Below are positions 1 to 7,853 of a stretch of DNA of 38,577 bases, piece by piece. This stretch comes from Sideroxyarcus sp045866275 (GTDB taxonomy: Bacteria > Pseudomonadota > Gammaproteobacteria > Burkholderiales > Gallionellaceae): NCBI GenBank assembly GCA_045866275.1, contig BAAFRX010000021.1, forward strand, positions 1-38,577, given 5' to 3'. The notes under the pieces were generated by a model. The model saw only the letters and a program-made list of their open reading frames with translations, was not told the origin of the DNA and ran no database searches. Positions within the stretch are counted from its first letter, which is position 1; every line of letters begins with the position of its first letter. The position numbers and the translations under genes were made by a program.

Positions 1-123
1 CTGGCAGAACAGAACGAGGTCTGGCAGGAGCGGAAATACCTGGATATGGATGAATTCAACGAATGGGCAGCAGCCAGAAAAAACCCGCCCGAAGATAGCA
101 AGGTAATTGCGATCAACGGGTGA
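1..123 (+). CDS. C-terminal fragment, possibly an IS256-type transposase
   Basis: An open frame enters from the left edge and stops at TGA 121-123. About 40 residues are visible. They are hydrophilic and include the stretch VWQERKYLDMDEFNEW, which resembles the last residues of mutator/IS256-type transposases, where a conserved Trp and Arg-Tyr-Leu/Phe pattern closes the protein. This is family memory, not an alignment. The catalytic DDE residues would lie outside the window. It sits about 340 bases beyond the 3' end of the tmRNA gene, a common insertion region for mobile DNA. It could also be the end of an unrelated protein. Confidence 0.35.
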   Translation: MAEQNEVWQERKYLDMDEFNEWAAARKNPPEDSKVIAING

Positions 124-424
124 GAGGAAGCGGATTTACTGAATCGAATTTACAGCAAATTTTGGACTTGACCATCCAACGGAACAAATTGATATTTGCT
201 TGCCAATTCAGAAAACAAACTTCATTGACGAGTTCGCGTATAATCAATTGAATATAAATGATATAAATTATCATGCTTGCGGACTTTACCGATAAGCAGT
301 CAGGGAGGGCCGGAGAGAATAACGGCGCAGAGAGAGAAATTTTCGACCAAACCGTGACCGGATGGCGGGACAGGAAGTCCGCAAGAGTTAGCAGGAACCC
401 CCACGGATACGCGGCAATACGCAA
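124..424. other. intergenic stretch without a recognised gene
   Basis: About 300 bases between the fragment at the left edge and the tmRNA terminator. The part from about 150 to 280 is visibly richer in A and T than the rest of the window. I see no convincing coding frame with a ribosome binding site, no tRNA and no clear terminal inverted repeat. It may be the flank of an insertion sequence or the edge of an island. Confidence 0.4.
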
Positions 425-456
425 GAAAAAAGGCCAACGGATAACCGTTGACCTTT
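425..456 (-). terminator. rho-independent terminator of ssrA
   Basis: On the minus strand, just after the CCA end of the tmRNA, AAAGGTCAACGG and CCGTTGGCCTTT form a 12-bp stem (one G-U pair) around a TTAT loop, followed by a run of T. This is a textbook intrinsic terminator in the right place and orientation. Confidence 0.85.
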
Positions 457-462
457 ATATAT

Positions 463-831
463 TGGTGGAGGCGGCGGGAATTGAACCCGCGTCCGCAAGT
501 CCTCTACAGACAGTTCTACATACTTAGTCAGGTTGTTTGATTTTATCCGGAAGACGCCAACCGACAGGCTGCTTCCGGACGAGTCACCTAAATTTAATGC
601 GATACAAAGTGACCCTGCATCACACGATTCCGTGTAAATGACCTCACTCATCGCGACCTTGCGGCCTTGAGCCCCTCCACGGAAAGCAGGGTGTGAGGTC
701 TAACCGGTTAAGCGGCTAGAGCGTACTTTTCGTCGTTTGCGACTATTGGTTTTCCAGCTGATTTACGAGGTTGCGGGTCCTCGGTATGCCCTGCACTGCT
801 TTGCAACCCACGTCGAAGCCAGGTCGCCCCC
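463..831 (-). ncRNA. ssrA: transfer-messenger RNA (tmRNA)
   Basis: tmRNA rescues stalled ribosomes and tags the unfinished protein for proteolysis. The 5' end reads GGGGGCGACCTGGCTTCGAC and the 3' end carries a T-arm with GGTTC.AATTCCCGCC and CCTCCACCA. The first seven bases pair with the seven before ACCA, with one G-U, forming the tRNA-like acceptor stem. The tag frame runs from a GCA resume codon at 738-740 to TAA at 708-710 and encodes ANDEKYALAA, ending in the ALAA degron recognised by ClpXP/ClpAP. Length is 369 nt, usual for the one-piece form. It lies 12 bases beyond the cyclase stop codon. The adaptor gene sspB lies 3 kb away. Confidence 0.97.
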
Positions 832-843
832 GGTTCTGGTTTG

Positions 844-2244
844 TTACTTGGCGCCGGGGATTGTAGCAGTTTGTCGGGTTGCGGTGTTCTGCATGTGCCG
901 GGCGAAATGGCGGTCTGCCTTGCTGGCGTGCGACGAGAACCAGTCCAGGAGCAGCAGCACGAGGCGATAGGCGAGGTAGCGCTGATCCTTGCAGCCGTTG
1001 CAGGATTGGTTTTGCATGGCGCGGTAGTTGGCGATGAAGTGCCGGTGTTCATGGGCGTGGCTGTCGGCAAAGGGATAATCATGTTCGCGCATCAATTTTT
1101 CCTCATATGGGAAGAGGGAAGCGCACTGCTGTTGCAGGAAGGCGAACATTTCATCGAAGTCGATGGGCTCGTTGTGCAGGATGCAAGCGGCAAGCTGGTT
1201 GATGCGCTCGATCAGGACGTGGTGGGCGGCATCTACCGGTTCGATGCCGGTCTGGAATTCCGCTTTCCACAACAACGGGGTGGAAAGTTCGCTGGTGCCG
1301 TAGTGGTGCTGTGTGGCCTGGTATTCGTGACAACGTTCGAGATAGATGCGGGCTGGTAGGTCTTCCGGGCAATGTTCGGCGCAGCGCTCGAAACGCGGCA
1401 GTGCCTGGGCGATGTCTTTCAGGTGGTAGTAGGCGACCGCTTGCTCGAAATCTTCCCGGGTATCGGATTTGTGCCTGCGCAGCCTGGGATCGTCAACGTC
1501 GAACACTTCGTAGAGGGAGAGCGGCTGCGCCTTGCCCTTGACGCGGAGGCGGTCGATAAAACGGAAATGGTAGGCATCGGGCGTGTTCAGGTCGTACAGG
1601 GTGTTGTGGCTGATGAGCAGCGGGGTGTTGTAAATCTTGGTCGCTTCTTCCAGGCGTGCCGCCAGATTGACCGCATCGCCGATCACGGTGCTATCCATGC
1701 GGTTGATGCCGCCGACGGTGCCGATCATCACCATGCCACTGTTGAGGCCGATGCCGATGTGGATCGGTCGGTAGCCGGCGCGTTCCCGCCCCGCGTTGTA
1801 GTAGGCGAGTCTTTCCAGCATGGCGATCGCGCCGCGCAATGCTTCATCCGCGCCCTTTTCGAACAGCGCCATGATGGCGTCGCCGATATATTTGTCGATG
1901 ATGCCGTGGTGGCGGCTGATCACCGGCTCCATCTGGCTCAGGTAGGAGTTGATGAACTCGAAGTTCTCGGCCGGCGTCATGGATTCCGACAGCGGGGTGA
2001 AGTCGCGGATGTCGGAGAACAGGATGGTCATCTTGCGTTCCACCTGATCGCCCAGTTTCACATCGACGATGCTTCTGGCCTGCAGCAGGCTGAGCAACTG
2101 GTGCGGGACCAGGCGGCTGTAGGCGGTTTCCGTTTGTTGCAGAAGGGCGAGCGCCTGCTGGTGCGCGATGATGACCTTGTGCAGGATGGCCTGGATATCG
2201 TCCTCGCCGGAACTCAGCGCGGCAGCGTTCTGCTTCTCGTTCAT
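844..2244 (-). CDS. class III adenylate cyclase with C-terminal hemerythrin domain
   Basis: A 466-residue soluble protein. A short helical N-terminus (about 15-60) is followed by a class III cyclase domain (about 70-250). Visible are metal-binding D78 (FSDIRDFT) and D122 (DKYIGDAIMALF), adenine-selecting K118 and D184, and transition-state N193 and R197 (DAVNLAARLE). All are present, so it is predicted active on ATP. A helical, TPR-like linker (about 262-310) leads to a hemerythrin-like domain (about 325-450) with ligands H341, E381, H396, H400, H439 and D444. The usual second His (motif HFxxEE) is Leu377. The likely role is cAMP synthesis tuned by oxygen or another di-iron ligand, which is inference. 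No membrane segment is seen. ATG at 2244 has AAGGGG upstream. It lies 40 bases downstream of the phosphatase gene. Confidence 0.85.
   Translation of the reverse strand: MNEKQNAAALSSGEDDIQAILHKVIIAHQQALALLQQTETAYSRLVPHQLLSLLQARSIVDVKLGDQVERKMTILFSDIRDFTPLSESMTPAENFEFINSYLSQMEPVISRHHGIIDKYIGDAIMALFEKGADEALRGAIAMLERLAYYNAGRERAGYRPIHIGIGLNSGMVMIGTVGGINRMDSTVIGDAVNLAARLEEATKIYNTPLLISHNTLYDLNTPDAYHFRFIDRLRVKGKAQPLSLYEVFDVDDPRLRRHKSDTREDFEQAVAYYHLKDIAQALPRFERCAEHCPEDLPARIYLERCHEYQATQHHYGTSELSTPLLWKAEFQTGIEPVDAAHHVLIERINQLAACILHNEPIDFDEMFAFLQQQCASLFPYEEKLMREHDYPFADSHAHEHRHFIANYRAMQNQSCNGCKDQRYLAYRLVLLLLDWFSSHASKADRHFARHMQNTATRQTATIPGAK
860..865 (-). promoter_or_regulatory. candidate -10 box for ssrA
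   Basis: TACAAT on the minus strand, about 28 bases before the mature tmRNA 5' end, inside the last codons of the cyclase gene. The precursor would carry a short leader trimmed by RNase P. No good -35 box is visible 17 bases upstream, so the call rests on the hexamer and its position. Confidence 0.4.
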
Positions 2245-2284
2245 ATCGCCATGCCCCTTGTGGTTGCGGACATCATACCGGGGA

Positions 2285-2938
2285 TCACAGGGTCAGGTAG
2301 CGCAGCAGGGCAAACGGGGTTTGCACGCTGCCGGCGGCAGGCCAGGCACGGAGGTCGGTGCCGGCAGCGAGGTAGCCGTAGGCGGCAATGATGCCGATCA
2401 TCTGGGCGGCCTGCGCGGCCTGCATGTCGCGCAGGTCATCGCCGAGGTACAGGCAGCGTTTTGCTTCGACGCCCATCAGTTCCGCCGCGTGCAACAGCGG
2501 CTGCGGATGCGGTTTGGCCTCGTTGCAGGTGTCGCCGCTGACCAGGCACGCCGCCCGCGTGGCGTACCCCAGTTTTTCCATCAGCGGCACGGTGTAGCGG
2601 TGCGGCTTGTTGGTGACGATGCCCCAGGGCAGGTCGCGTTCCTCCAGTTCCTCGATCAGCGCCGCCATGCCCGGGAACAGCCGGGTGCGGTCGCACAAGT
2701 GCGCCGCGTAGTGTTGCAAAAAGGCGTCGCGCAAACTGTCGTAGTCGGGAGCGCCGGGTTCGAGCCCGAGCCCCAGATTGAGCAGGCCGCGCGAGCCGTG
2801 CGAGGCTTGCGGGCGGATGACTTCGAGCGGCAGCGGCGCAAAACCGCGCAGTGCCCTGACATGGTTCAGCGCCTCGCCCAGATCGGGTGCGGTGTCGGCA
2901 AAAGTGCCATCGAGATCGAAAAGGACGGCATCAACCAC
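2285..2938 (-). CDS. HAD-superfamily phosphatase (MupP/Gph type)
   Basis: HAD-IA hydrolase of about 217 residues. Motif I is DLDGTFADT with the nucleophile Asp, motif II is the Thr in GIVTNKP, and motif III/IV lies at KPHPQPLL and YLGDDLRD. Family members dephosphorylate phosphoglycolate (Gph) or N-acetylmuramic acid 6-phosphate (MupP). The place directly after ubiG matches mupP in Pseudomonas, so peptidoglycan recycling is a good alternative to phosphoglycolate salvage; the sequence alone does not decide. I chose the GTG at 2936-2938, because it starts just before the beta-strand VDAVLFDLDGT as in relatives and overlaps the ubiG stop by 8 bases. An in-frame ATG at 2986 would add 16 residues inside ubiG. 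Confidence 0.85.
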   Translation of the reverse strand: MVDAVLFDLDGTFADTAPDLGEALNHVRALRGFAPLPLEVIRPQASHGSRGLLNLGLGLEPGAPDYDSLRDAFLQHYAAHLCDRTRLFPGMAALIEELEERDLPWGIVTNKPHRYTVPLMEKLGYATRAACLVSGDTCNEAKPHPQPLLHAAELMGVEAKRCLYLGDDLRDMQAAQAAQMIGIIAAYGYLAAGTDLRAWPAAGSVQTPFALLRYLTL

Positions 2939-3626
2939 GTTGGCTGGCGAGCAGATAGTTGACGCTCGTGTCGCGTCCGAGCGCATAGGACTTGTCCAGC
3001 GGGTTATAGCTCATGCCGGTCACCTCGGTTACCTCCAGCCCCGCAGCGCGGCACCATTGCGCCAGTTCCGATGGCTTGATGAATTTTGCGTAGTCGTGCG
3101 TGCCGCGCGGCAACAGGTTGAGCACGTATTCCGCGCCGATGATGGCGAACAGGTAAGACTTCGGGTTGCGGTTCAGCGTGGAGAAGAATACGTGGCCGTT
3201 CGGTTTGACCAGTTGCGCGCAGGCGGCGACCACGGCCGCGGGATCGGGCACGTGCTCCAGCATTTCCATGCAGGTCACCACGTCGAAGGAGGCCGGACGT
3301 TCTTCGGCCAGCGCTTCGACCGCGACCTTGCGGTATTCGACCTGCTTGCCGCTTTCCAGAAGATGCAACTTGGCAACGCTCAAAGACTTGTCGGCGAGGT
3401 CGATGCCCGTCACCGTCGCGCCCGCATCCGCCAGCGCTTCGCTCAGGATGCCGCCGCCGCAGCCCACGTCCAGCACGGTCTTGCCGGACAGCTTGGCGAT
3501 GCCGTCGATATAAGCCAGTCGCAACGGGTTGATCTCGTGCAGCGGTTTGAATTCGCTGTTCGGGTCCCACCACTTGTGGGCGAGTTGCGAGAATTTTTCC
3601 AGTTCGATAGGGTCGGCGTTGGACAT
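2931..3626 (-). CDS. ubiG: ubiquinone biosynthesis O-methyltransferase UbiG
   Basis: SAM-dependent methyltransferase performing both O-methylations of ubiquinone synthesis. The 231-residue protein opens with NADPIELEKFSQLAHKWWDP, typical of UbiG, and has the SAM-binding motif VLDVGCGGGILSE, the acidic GIDLA strand end, and MEMLEHVPDP. The C-terminal GLEVTEVTGMSYNP is also UbiG-like. I chose ATG 3624-3626 because the family starts here (MSNADP) and GAAGAG lies upstream. Longer in-frame starts at 3656 and 3695 add residues not found in relatives. It is coupled to the phosphatase gene. Its quinone product feeds the bc1 complex encoded nearby. Confidence 0.95.
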   Translation of the reverse strand: MSNADPIELEKFSQLAHKWWDPNSEFKPLHEINPLRLAYIDGIAKLSGKTVLDVGCGGGILSEALADAGATVTGIDLADKSLSVAKLHLLESGKQVEYRKVAVEALAEERPASFDVVTCMEMLEHVPDPAAVVAACAQLVKPNGHVFFSTLNRNPKSYLFAIIGAEYVLNLLPRGTHDYAKFIKPSELAQWCRAAGLEVTEVTGMSYNPLDKSYALGRDTSVNYLLASQRG

Positions 3627-3850
3627 GTTGATTGACTCTTCATGAAGGTGCATGTGGAATATAGCAAAACCGCGCCGAATTGAAAGAAATTCCAAATAGA
3701 GACAAGGCGCATGATGCGCTTGGCGGATCGCGTCGATCTGATGGATATGTTAAATCAGGGTGCTGCAACGAAGTCGGCGTCTTAGCGCTGCACTGCATGT
3801 TTTCGAACCAGTCCGGGCATGTTCCGTTCTGGGTGAGACCACGCCATTGC
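3627..3850. other. intergenic region between ubiG and sspB
   Basis: About 220 bases with no convincing gene. A small palindrome GCGCATGATGCGC lies near 3705. It presumably holds the ubiG promoter and the end of the ssp transcript, but no clear hexamers or U-tailed hairpin stand out. Confidence 0.4.
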
Positions 3851-4246
3851 TTACTTGACGATGGTCAGTTTGGGTTTCCCCGGCGTCGGTGAGAGCGGTC
3901 CGTCCGCTCCGTCAACCGTTGGCAAGACAGTCTGCGATGCTTGAAACACCAGGCCCTGACCGTTTTCCTTGGCAAAGATGCCAACGACGGCGGCAACCGG
4001 CACGATGATCTGGTGCGCCACCCCGCCGAAGCGTCCGCTACAGGTGATATCCTCATTCCCGAGGTGCAGATTCTTCACTGCGTCCGCCCCGATATTCAGA
4101 ACGATTCTGCCCTCCTTGACGTAAGCCTTGGGTACCTGGGTGTAGTCATCCACCTGCACCGCCAGATATGGAGTAAAACCGGAATCGGTACACCATTCGT
4201 AGATGGCGCGAATCAGATAGGGTTTGGTGGCAGGTCCGGTCGTCAT
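3851..4246 (-). CDS. sspB: ClpXP protease specificity-enhancing factor SspB
   Basis: Adaptor that binds the ssrA tag and delivers tagged proteins to ClpXP. The 131-residue protein has the SspB core (KPYLIRAIYEWCTDSGFTPY, then GRIVLNIGADAVKNL and FGGVAHQIIVPVAAV). A flexible Pro/Gly-rich linker ends in KPKLTIVK, which matches the C-terminal ClpX-docking module of SspB. Start: ATG 4244-4246 fits family starts; a TTG two codons earlier is also possible. It begins 6 bases after the sspA stop, as in the conserved sspAB operon. The tmRNA gene it serves is about 3 kb downstream on the same strand. Confidence 0.95.
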   Translation of the reverse strand: MTTGPATKPYLIRAIYEWCTDSGFTPYLAVQVDDYTQVPKAYVKEGRIVLNIGADAVKNLHLGNEDITCSGRFGGVAHQIIVPVAAVVGIFAKENGQGLVFQASQTVLPTVDGADGPLSPTPGKPKLTIVK

Positions 4247-4252
4247 GCCCAA

Positions 4253-4852
4253 TTACTTGCGCATGGCTTTTTCGGCCGGCGTGAGCGCCTCGATGAAACC
4301 TTGCCGCGAAAACAGGCGCTCGGCGTATTTCATCAGCGGGGTCGCCTCCTTGTCGAGATGGATCCCGTAATGTTCGAGACGCCACAACAAGGGGGCGATG
4401 GCCACATCAAGCATCGAGAATTCGTCACCCAGCATGAATTTCTGCTTGCCGAAAATCGGGGCAATCTGGGTCAGGTTGGCCCGGACGGCCTCGCGCGCCT
4501 TTTCATTGACCTTGGCGTTATTGCTTTCCAGTCCCGCGATATGGCAAAACAACTCTTGTTCAAAGCGGTGCAGGAACAAACGGGCACGCGCACGCATGAC
4601 CGGATCGGGCGGCATCAGTTGCGGATGCGGGAAACGCTCGTCGATATACTCGTTGATGATGTTGGCTTCGTACAAAATGAGGTCGCGTTCGACCAGCACC
4701 GGAACCTGGTTGTATGGATTCATCACCGCCAGATCTTCCGGCATGTTGAACACATCAACATCGATCACTTCGAAGTCCATGCCTTTTTCAAACAAGACAA
4801 AACGACACCGATGGCTGTAGGGATCCGTTGTCCCGGAATAAAGTGTCATCAT
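4253..4852 (-). CDS. sspA: stringent starvation protein A (GST-fold)
   Basis: Glutathione-transferase-fold protein that binds RNA polymerase and alters transcription during starvation. The 199 residues begin with a thioredoxin-like half (MMTLYSGTTDPYSHRCRFVL, then NPYNQVPVLVERDLILYEANIINEYIDERFPHP split across the strand) and continue as an all-helical half with MLGDEFSMLDVAIAPLLWRL. The PHP loop (FPHPQLMPPDP), important for SspA function, is visible. The start has tandem ATG codons with AGG about 10 bases upstream. It lies downstream of petC behind a strong hairpin and forms an operon with sspB. Confidence 0.95.
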   Translation of the reverse strand: MMTLYSGTTDPYSHRCRFVLFEKGMDFEVIDVDVFNMPEDLAVMNPYNQVPVLVERDLILYEANIINEYIDERFPHPQLMPPDPVMRARARLFLHRFEQELFCHIAGLESNNAKVNEKAREAVRANLTQIAPIFGKQKFMLGDEFSMLDVAIAPLLWRLEHYGIHLDKEATPLMKYAERLFSRQGFIEALTPAEKAMRK

Positions 4853-4882
4853 AAATTAAGTACCTGAAAATCAAAGTATTGC

Positions 4883-4920
4883 ATTAAAAACCAAACGGCG
4901 GGGCAATGAGCCCCGCCGTA
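4883..4920 (-). terminator. intrinsic terminator after petC
   Basis: On the minus strand, CGGCGGGGC and GCCCCGCCG (4896-4918) form a perfect 9-bp stem around a 5-base loop. TTTGGTTTTTAA follows. It separates the petABC transcript from sspA, though leaky read-through to sspAB is possible. Confidence 0.85.
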
Positions 4921-4979
4921 TTGGCACTCATGAAAGCGGAGCGCAAATTACCACAAACCCGCTCTCGAATTCAATCCGC

Positions 4980-5711
4980 TTAATGCAGATCCTTCCAGAT
5001 TTCCTTTTTGAGGGAGAACAACAGCAAAAACAGAATGAACAGGAAACCCAGCACGATCCAGCCGATCTGGTGACGCACCAGCTTGGCCGGTTCGCCCATG
5101 TACACCAGATAATTGGTCAGATCGGCGATCGCACTGTCGTATTCGGCCGGCTGCATCGAACCCGGTGTTTTCACCACCAGTTTCTTGATTTCGTGGCCCT
5201 CGTGTTGCTCGACTTCAGCGTGTTGTTCGCCTTGCAGGTCTGCCAGCACAAACGGCATCCCCACATTGGGGAAGACCGTGTTGTTCCAGCCGCTGGGGCG
5301 GCTCTCATCCACATAGAATTTGCGCAGGTAGGTGTACAGCCAATCAGCACTGCGTGAACGAGCGATCACACTTAAATCCGGAGGCGCGACACCGTACGCC
5401 AGCTTGGCCGAGTTACTGTCCATCGCGGCCTGCATGGTCGAACCGACTTTCACGTCTTCCGGCAACTCGAGTTCCGCCTTGATCTGCTCTTCGCTCATGC
5501 CGATATCGCGCAAACGGTTATAGCGCATGTAACTGGCCGCGTGGCAGGCAAGACAGCGCGAGGTGAACAACTTTGCCCCGCGCTGCAACGAAGCCTGATC
5601 GTGCAGATTGACCGGTGCCTTGTCCAACTGAACCGCAGCACCGCTGGCGCTCGCCAATGCCGGCAGGGCGACCAGCAATACCAGCATGCCTATTTTCTTG
5701 ATTGCATTCAT
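4980..5711 (-). CDS. petC: cytochrome c1 of the bc1 complex
   Basis: Heme c subunit that takes electrons from the Rieske protein and passes them to soluble cytochrome c on the periplasmic side. The 243 residues start with a Sec signal peptide (about 1-23, ending LASASGA). The heme site CLACH lies at 53-57. The axial Met is in PNVGMPFVL. One C-terminal membrane helix (HQIGWIVLGFLFILFLLLFSL) precedes a short basic tail. AGAGAGG lies upstream of the ATG. It is third in the petA-petB-petC operon, 19 bases after petB. Confidence 0.96.
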   Translation of the reverse strand: MNAIKKIGMLVLLVALPALASASGAAVQLDKAPVNLHDQASLQRGAKLFTSRCLACHAASYMRYNRLRDIGMSEEQIKAELELPEDVKVGSTMQAAMDSNSAKLAYGVAPPDLSVIARSRSADWLYTYLRKFYVDESRPSGWNNTVFPNVGMPFVLADLQGEQHAEVEQHEGHEIKKLVVKTPGSMQPAEYDSAIADLTNYLVYMGEPAKLVRHQIGWIVLGFLFILFLLLFSLKKEIWKDLH

Positions 5712-5730
5712 GTCAACGAACCTCTCTCAA

Positions 5731-6969
5731 TTATTTGGACGTCACACGCTCTGGCTCGGGCTTGCACTTGTCGATGCGGGTGTACCAGGGCATCAGGATG
5801 AAGAATGCGAAGTACACGACAGACAAAATGCGCGAGATCAGGGTATATGTGGGGGTCGCCGGCATCAGGCCGAGATAGCCCAGACCGACGAAGCTCACCA
5901 CGAATGCAGCCAGAAACGACTTGTAGATCGTGCCACGATAGCGGATCGACTTCACTTTGCCGCGATCCAGCCACGGCAGGAAGAAGAACGCCACGGTGGC
6001 AATCCCCATCGCCACCACGCCCGGGAACTGCGAACCGAACATGGGCGGTACCGCACGCAGGATTGCGTAGTATGGCGTGAAGTACCAGACAGGGGCGATA
6101 TGCTCCGGTGTCTTCATCGGATTGGCCGGGACGAAGTTATTATCTTCCAGGAAATACCCGCCCATTTCCGGCGAGAAGAAGATGATGGCCGCAAAGATCA
6201 TCAGGAACACCACCGCGCCCACCCCGTCTTTCACGGTGTAGTAGGGATGGAAAGGGATGCCATCCAGCGGATGGCCGTTCGCATCCTTGTGCTTCTTGAT
6301 CTCGACGCCGTCCGGATTGTTGGACCCAACCTCGTGCAGGGCGACCAGGTGCGCCACGATAATCAGCACCAGCACCAGCGGGATCGCAACCACGTGCAGC
6401 GCAAAGAAGCGGTTGAGCGTGACGTCGGACACCACGAAGTCGCCCCGGATCAGGATGGCGAGATCATGACCGATGAACGGCACTGACGAGAACAGGTTGA
6501 CGATCACTTGGGCGCCCCAGAACGACATCTGCCCCCACGGCAACAGGTAGCCCATGAAAGCTTCCGCCATCAGCGCCAGATAAATGATCATGCCGATGAT
6601 CCACAACAGTTCGCGCGGCTGGCGGTAAGAACCGTACATCATGCCGCGGAACATGTGCAGATAGATCACCACGAAGAACATCGAGGCGCCGGTGGAGTGA
6701 ATGTAGCGCAGGATCCAGCCCCATTGCACATCGCGCATGATGTACTCGACGGAAGCAAAGGCAAACAATGCATCCGGTTTGTAATTCATGGTCAGGAATA
6801 TGCCGGATACAATCTGGATCACCAGCACCAGCAGGGCCAGCGAACCGAAGAAGTACCAGAAGTTGAAGTTCTTCGGCGCGTAATATTCGGAAGCATGCGC
6901 TTTCCAGGTCGAGATCAACGGGAAGCGCGCATCGATCCAGCCGATCAGTTTGGTCAGAAGGTTCATCAT
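5731..6969 (-). CDS. petB: cytochrome b of the bc1 complex
   Basis: Membrane subunit carrying hemes bL and bH and both quinone sites. At 412 residues it is full length and unsplit, covering the cytochrome b and b6-like halves. Heme ligands are H91/H105 in helix B and H192/H207 in helix D, the latter with the 15-residue spacing common in beta- and gammaproteobacteria. The Qo-site motif is PVWY in APVWYFTPYYAIL, the form used instead of PEWY. At least eight hydrophobic helices can be counted. Its ATG overlaps the petA stop by 4 bases (ATGA), indicating translational coupling. Confidence 0.97.
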   Translation of the reverse strand: MMNLLTKLIGWIDARFPLISTWKAHASEYYAPKNFNFWYFFGSLALLVLVIQIVSGIFLTMNYKPDALFAFASVEYIMRDVQWGWILRYIHSTGASMFFVVIYLHMFRGMMYGSYRQPRELLWIIGMIIYLALMAEAFMGYLLPWGQMSFWGAQVIVNLFSSVPFIGHDLAILIRGDFVVSDVTLNRFFALHVVAIPLVLVLIIVAHLVALHEVGSNNPDGVEIKKHKDANGHPLDGIPFHPYYTVKDGVGAVVFLMIFAAIIFFSPEMGGYFLEDNNFVPANPMKTPEHIAPVWYFTPYYAILRAVPPMFGSQFPGVVAMGIATVAFFFLPWLDRGKVKSIRYRGTIYKSFLAAFVVSFVGLGYLGLMPATPTYTLISRILSVVYFAFFILMPWYTRIDKCKPEPERVTSK

Positions 6970-7628
6970 GCTGCGACCCCTTTGCGATCACTACCGTTCA
7001 ACGGACTGTTTTCACTCAACTTCCGATCAGGCACGGAGGAAGGGCTTTGACTGTCGTCACCAATCAACAGGCGGGTCTCGCTCAGGTATTTGTGCGGCGG
7101 AATGATCAGATTGGTCGGCGCCGGCACGCCCTTGTACACGCGTGCCGCCAGGTCAAAACGCGAACCGTGGCACGGGCAGAACCAGCCACCCGCCCAGTTT
7201 GCGCCGAGATCGGCAGGGGAGACTTCGGGACGGAAAGTCGGAGAACATCCCAGATGCGTGCAAACCCCAAGCACCACCAGCACCTCGGGCTTGATTGAAC
7301 GAGTTTTATTATTGCAATAATCCGGCTGTTGCGGCATTTCCGATGCAGGGTCCACCAGCGCCTCATCGTGCTTGCCCAGCAACTCCAGCATCGCCGGGGT
7401 GCGGCGCACGACCCAGACCGGCTTGCCCTGCCATTCCACGCTGATCATGCTGCCGGGTTCGATCGCACCGATATCCACTTCAACCGGAGCGCCTGCCGCC
7501 TTGGCACGTTCACTCGGCATCAAACTCAATACGAACGGTACTGCTGCACCGGCTGCCGCAACGCCTCCGGCGGCAGTCGTTGCAGCAATCAGCATCCGTC
7601 GCTTGCTGTGATCCACATTCTCTGTCAT
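6966..7628 (-). CDS. petA: Rieske iron-sulfur subunit of the bc1 complex
   Basis: The [2Fe-2S] protein that oxidises ubiquinol at the Qo site. The 220 residues begin with a twin-arginine-like region (SKRRMLIAATTAAGG) and a hydrophobic anchor, pointing to Tat export. Cluster motifs are CTHLGC (123-128) and CPCHG (151-155), with all four metal ligands and the disulfide Cys. The last 27 or so residues, after the usual ETRLLIGDD end, are a hydrophilic tail that relatives generally lack. I chose ATG 7626-7628, with GAGAG upstream; an in-frame ATG 7 codons earlier starts closer to a strand of T and seems less likely. Confidence 0.95.
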   Translation of the reverse strand: MTENVDHSKRRMLIAATTAAGGVAAAGAAVPFVLSLMPSERAKAAGAPVEVDIGAIEPGSMISVEWQGKPVWVVRRTPAMLELLGKHDEALVDPASEMPQQPDYCNNKTRSIKPEVLVVLGVCTHLGCSPTFRPEVSPADLGANWAGGWFCPCHGSRFDLAARVYKGVPAPTNLIIPPHKYLSETRLLIGDDSQSPSSVPDRKLSENSPLNGSDRKGVAA

Positions 7629-7649
7629 GACTCTCGTCCCTTTCGTCAT

Positions 7650-7853
7650 ACGTTACACAAAAACCGACATCGGCAATTCAGATTGCCGCATCGATCGTCA
7701 GGCAAGGAAGATGGCAACGCGCCGTCTGGATTATTTTTTTCAGACACGCAGGGTTGACTCCCCATTCAACCCCATACTTGCTGCACACGCGAAACAATCA
7801 GACTCCGCGTTCGACCAGGACAACTCCGGTTGTTCTTCTTATTGAGTGATTCA
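7650..7853. other. intergenic region upstream of petA
   Basis: About 200 bases between the small cytochrome gene and petA, both on the minus strand. It should carry the petABC promoter. A small palindrome GGCAATCTGAATTGCC (minus strand) lies near 7672-7687. I could not pick convincing -35/-10 boxes. Confidence 0.35.

Noticed and set aside
1372..2391. A 339-codon open frame on the plus strand over the cyclase gene.
   Set aside because: The opposite strand encodes the cyclase-hemerythrin protein with all motifs; the plus frame is Val/Ala/Asp-rich mirror sequence.
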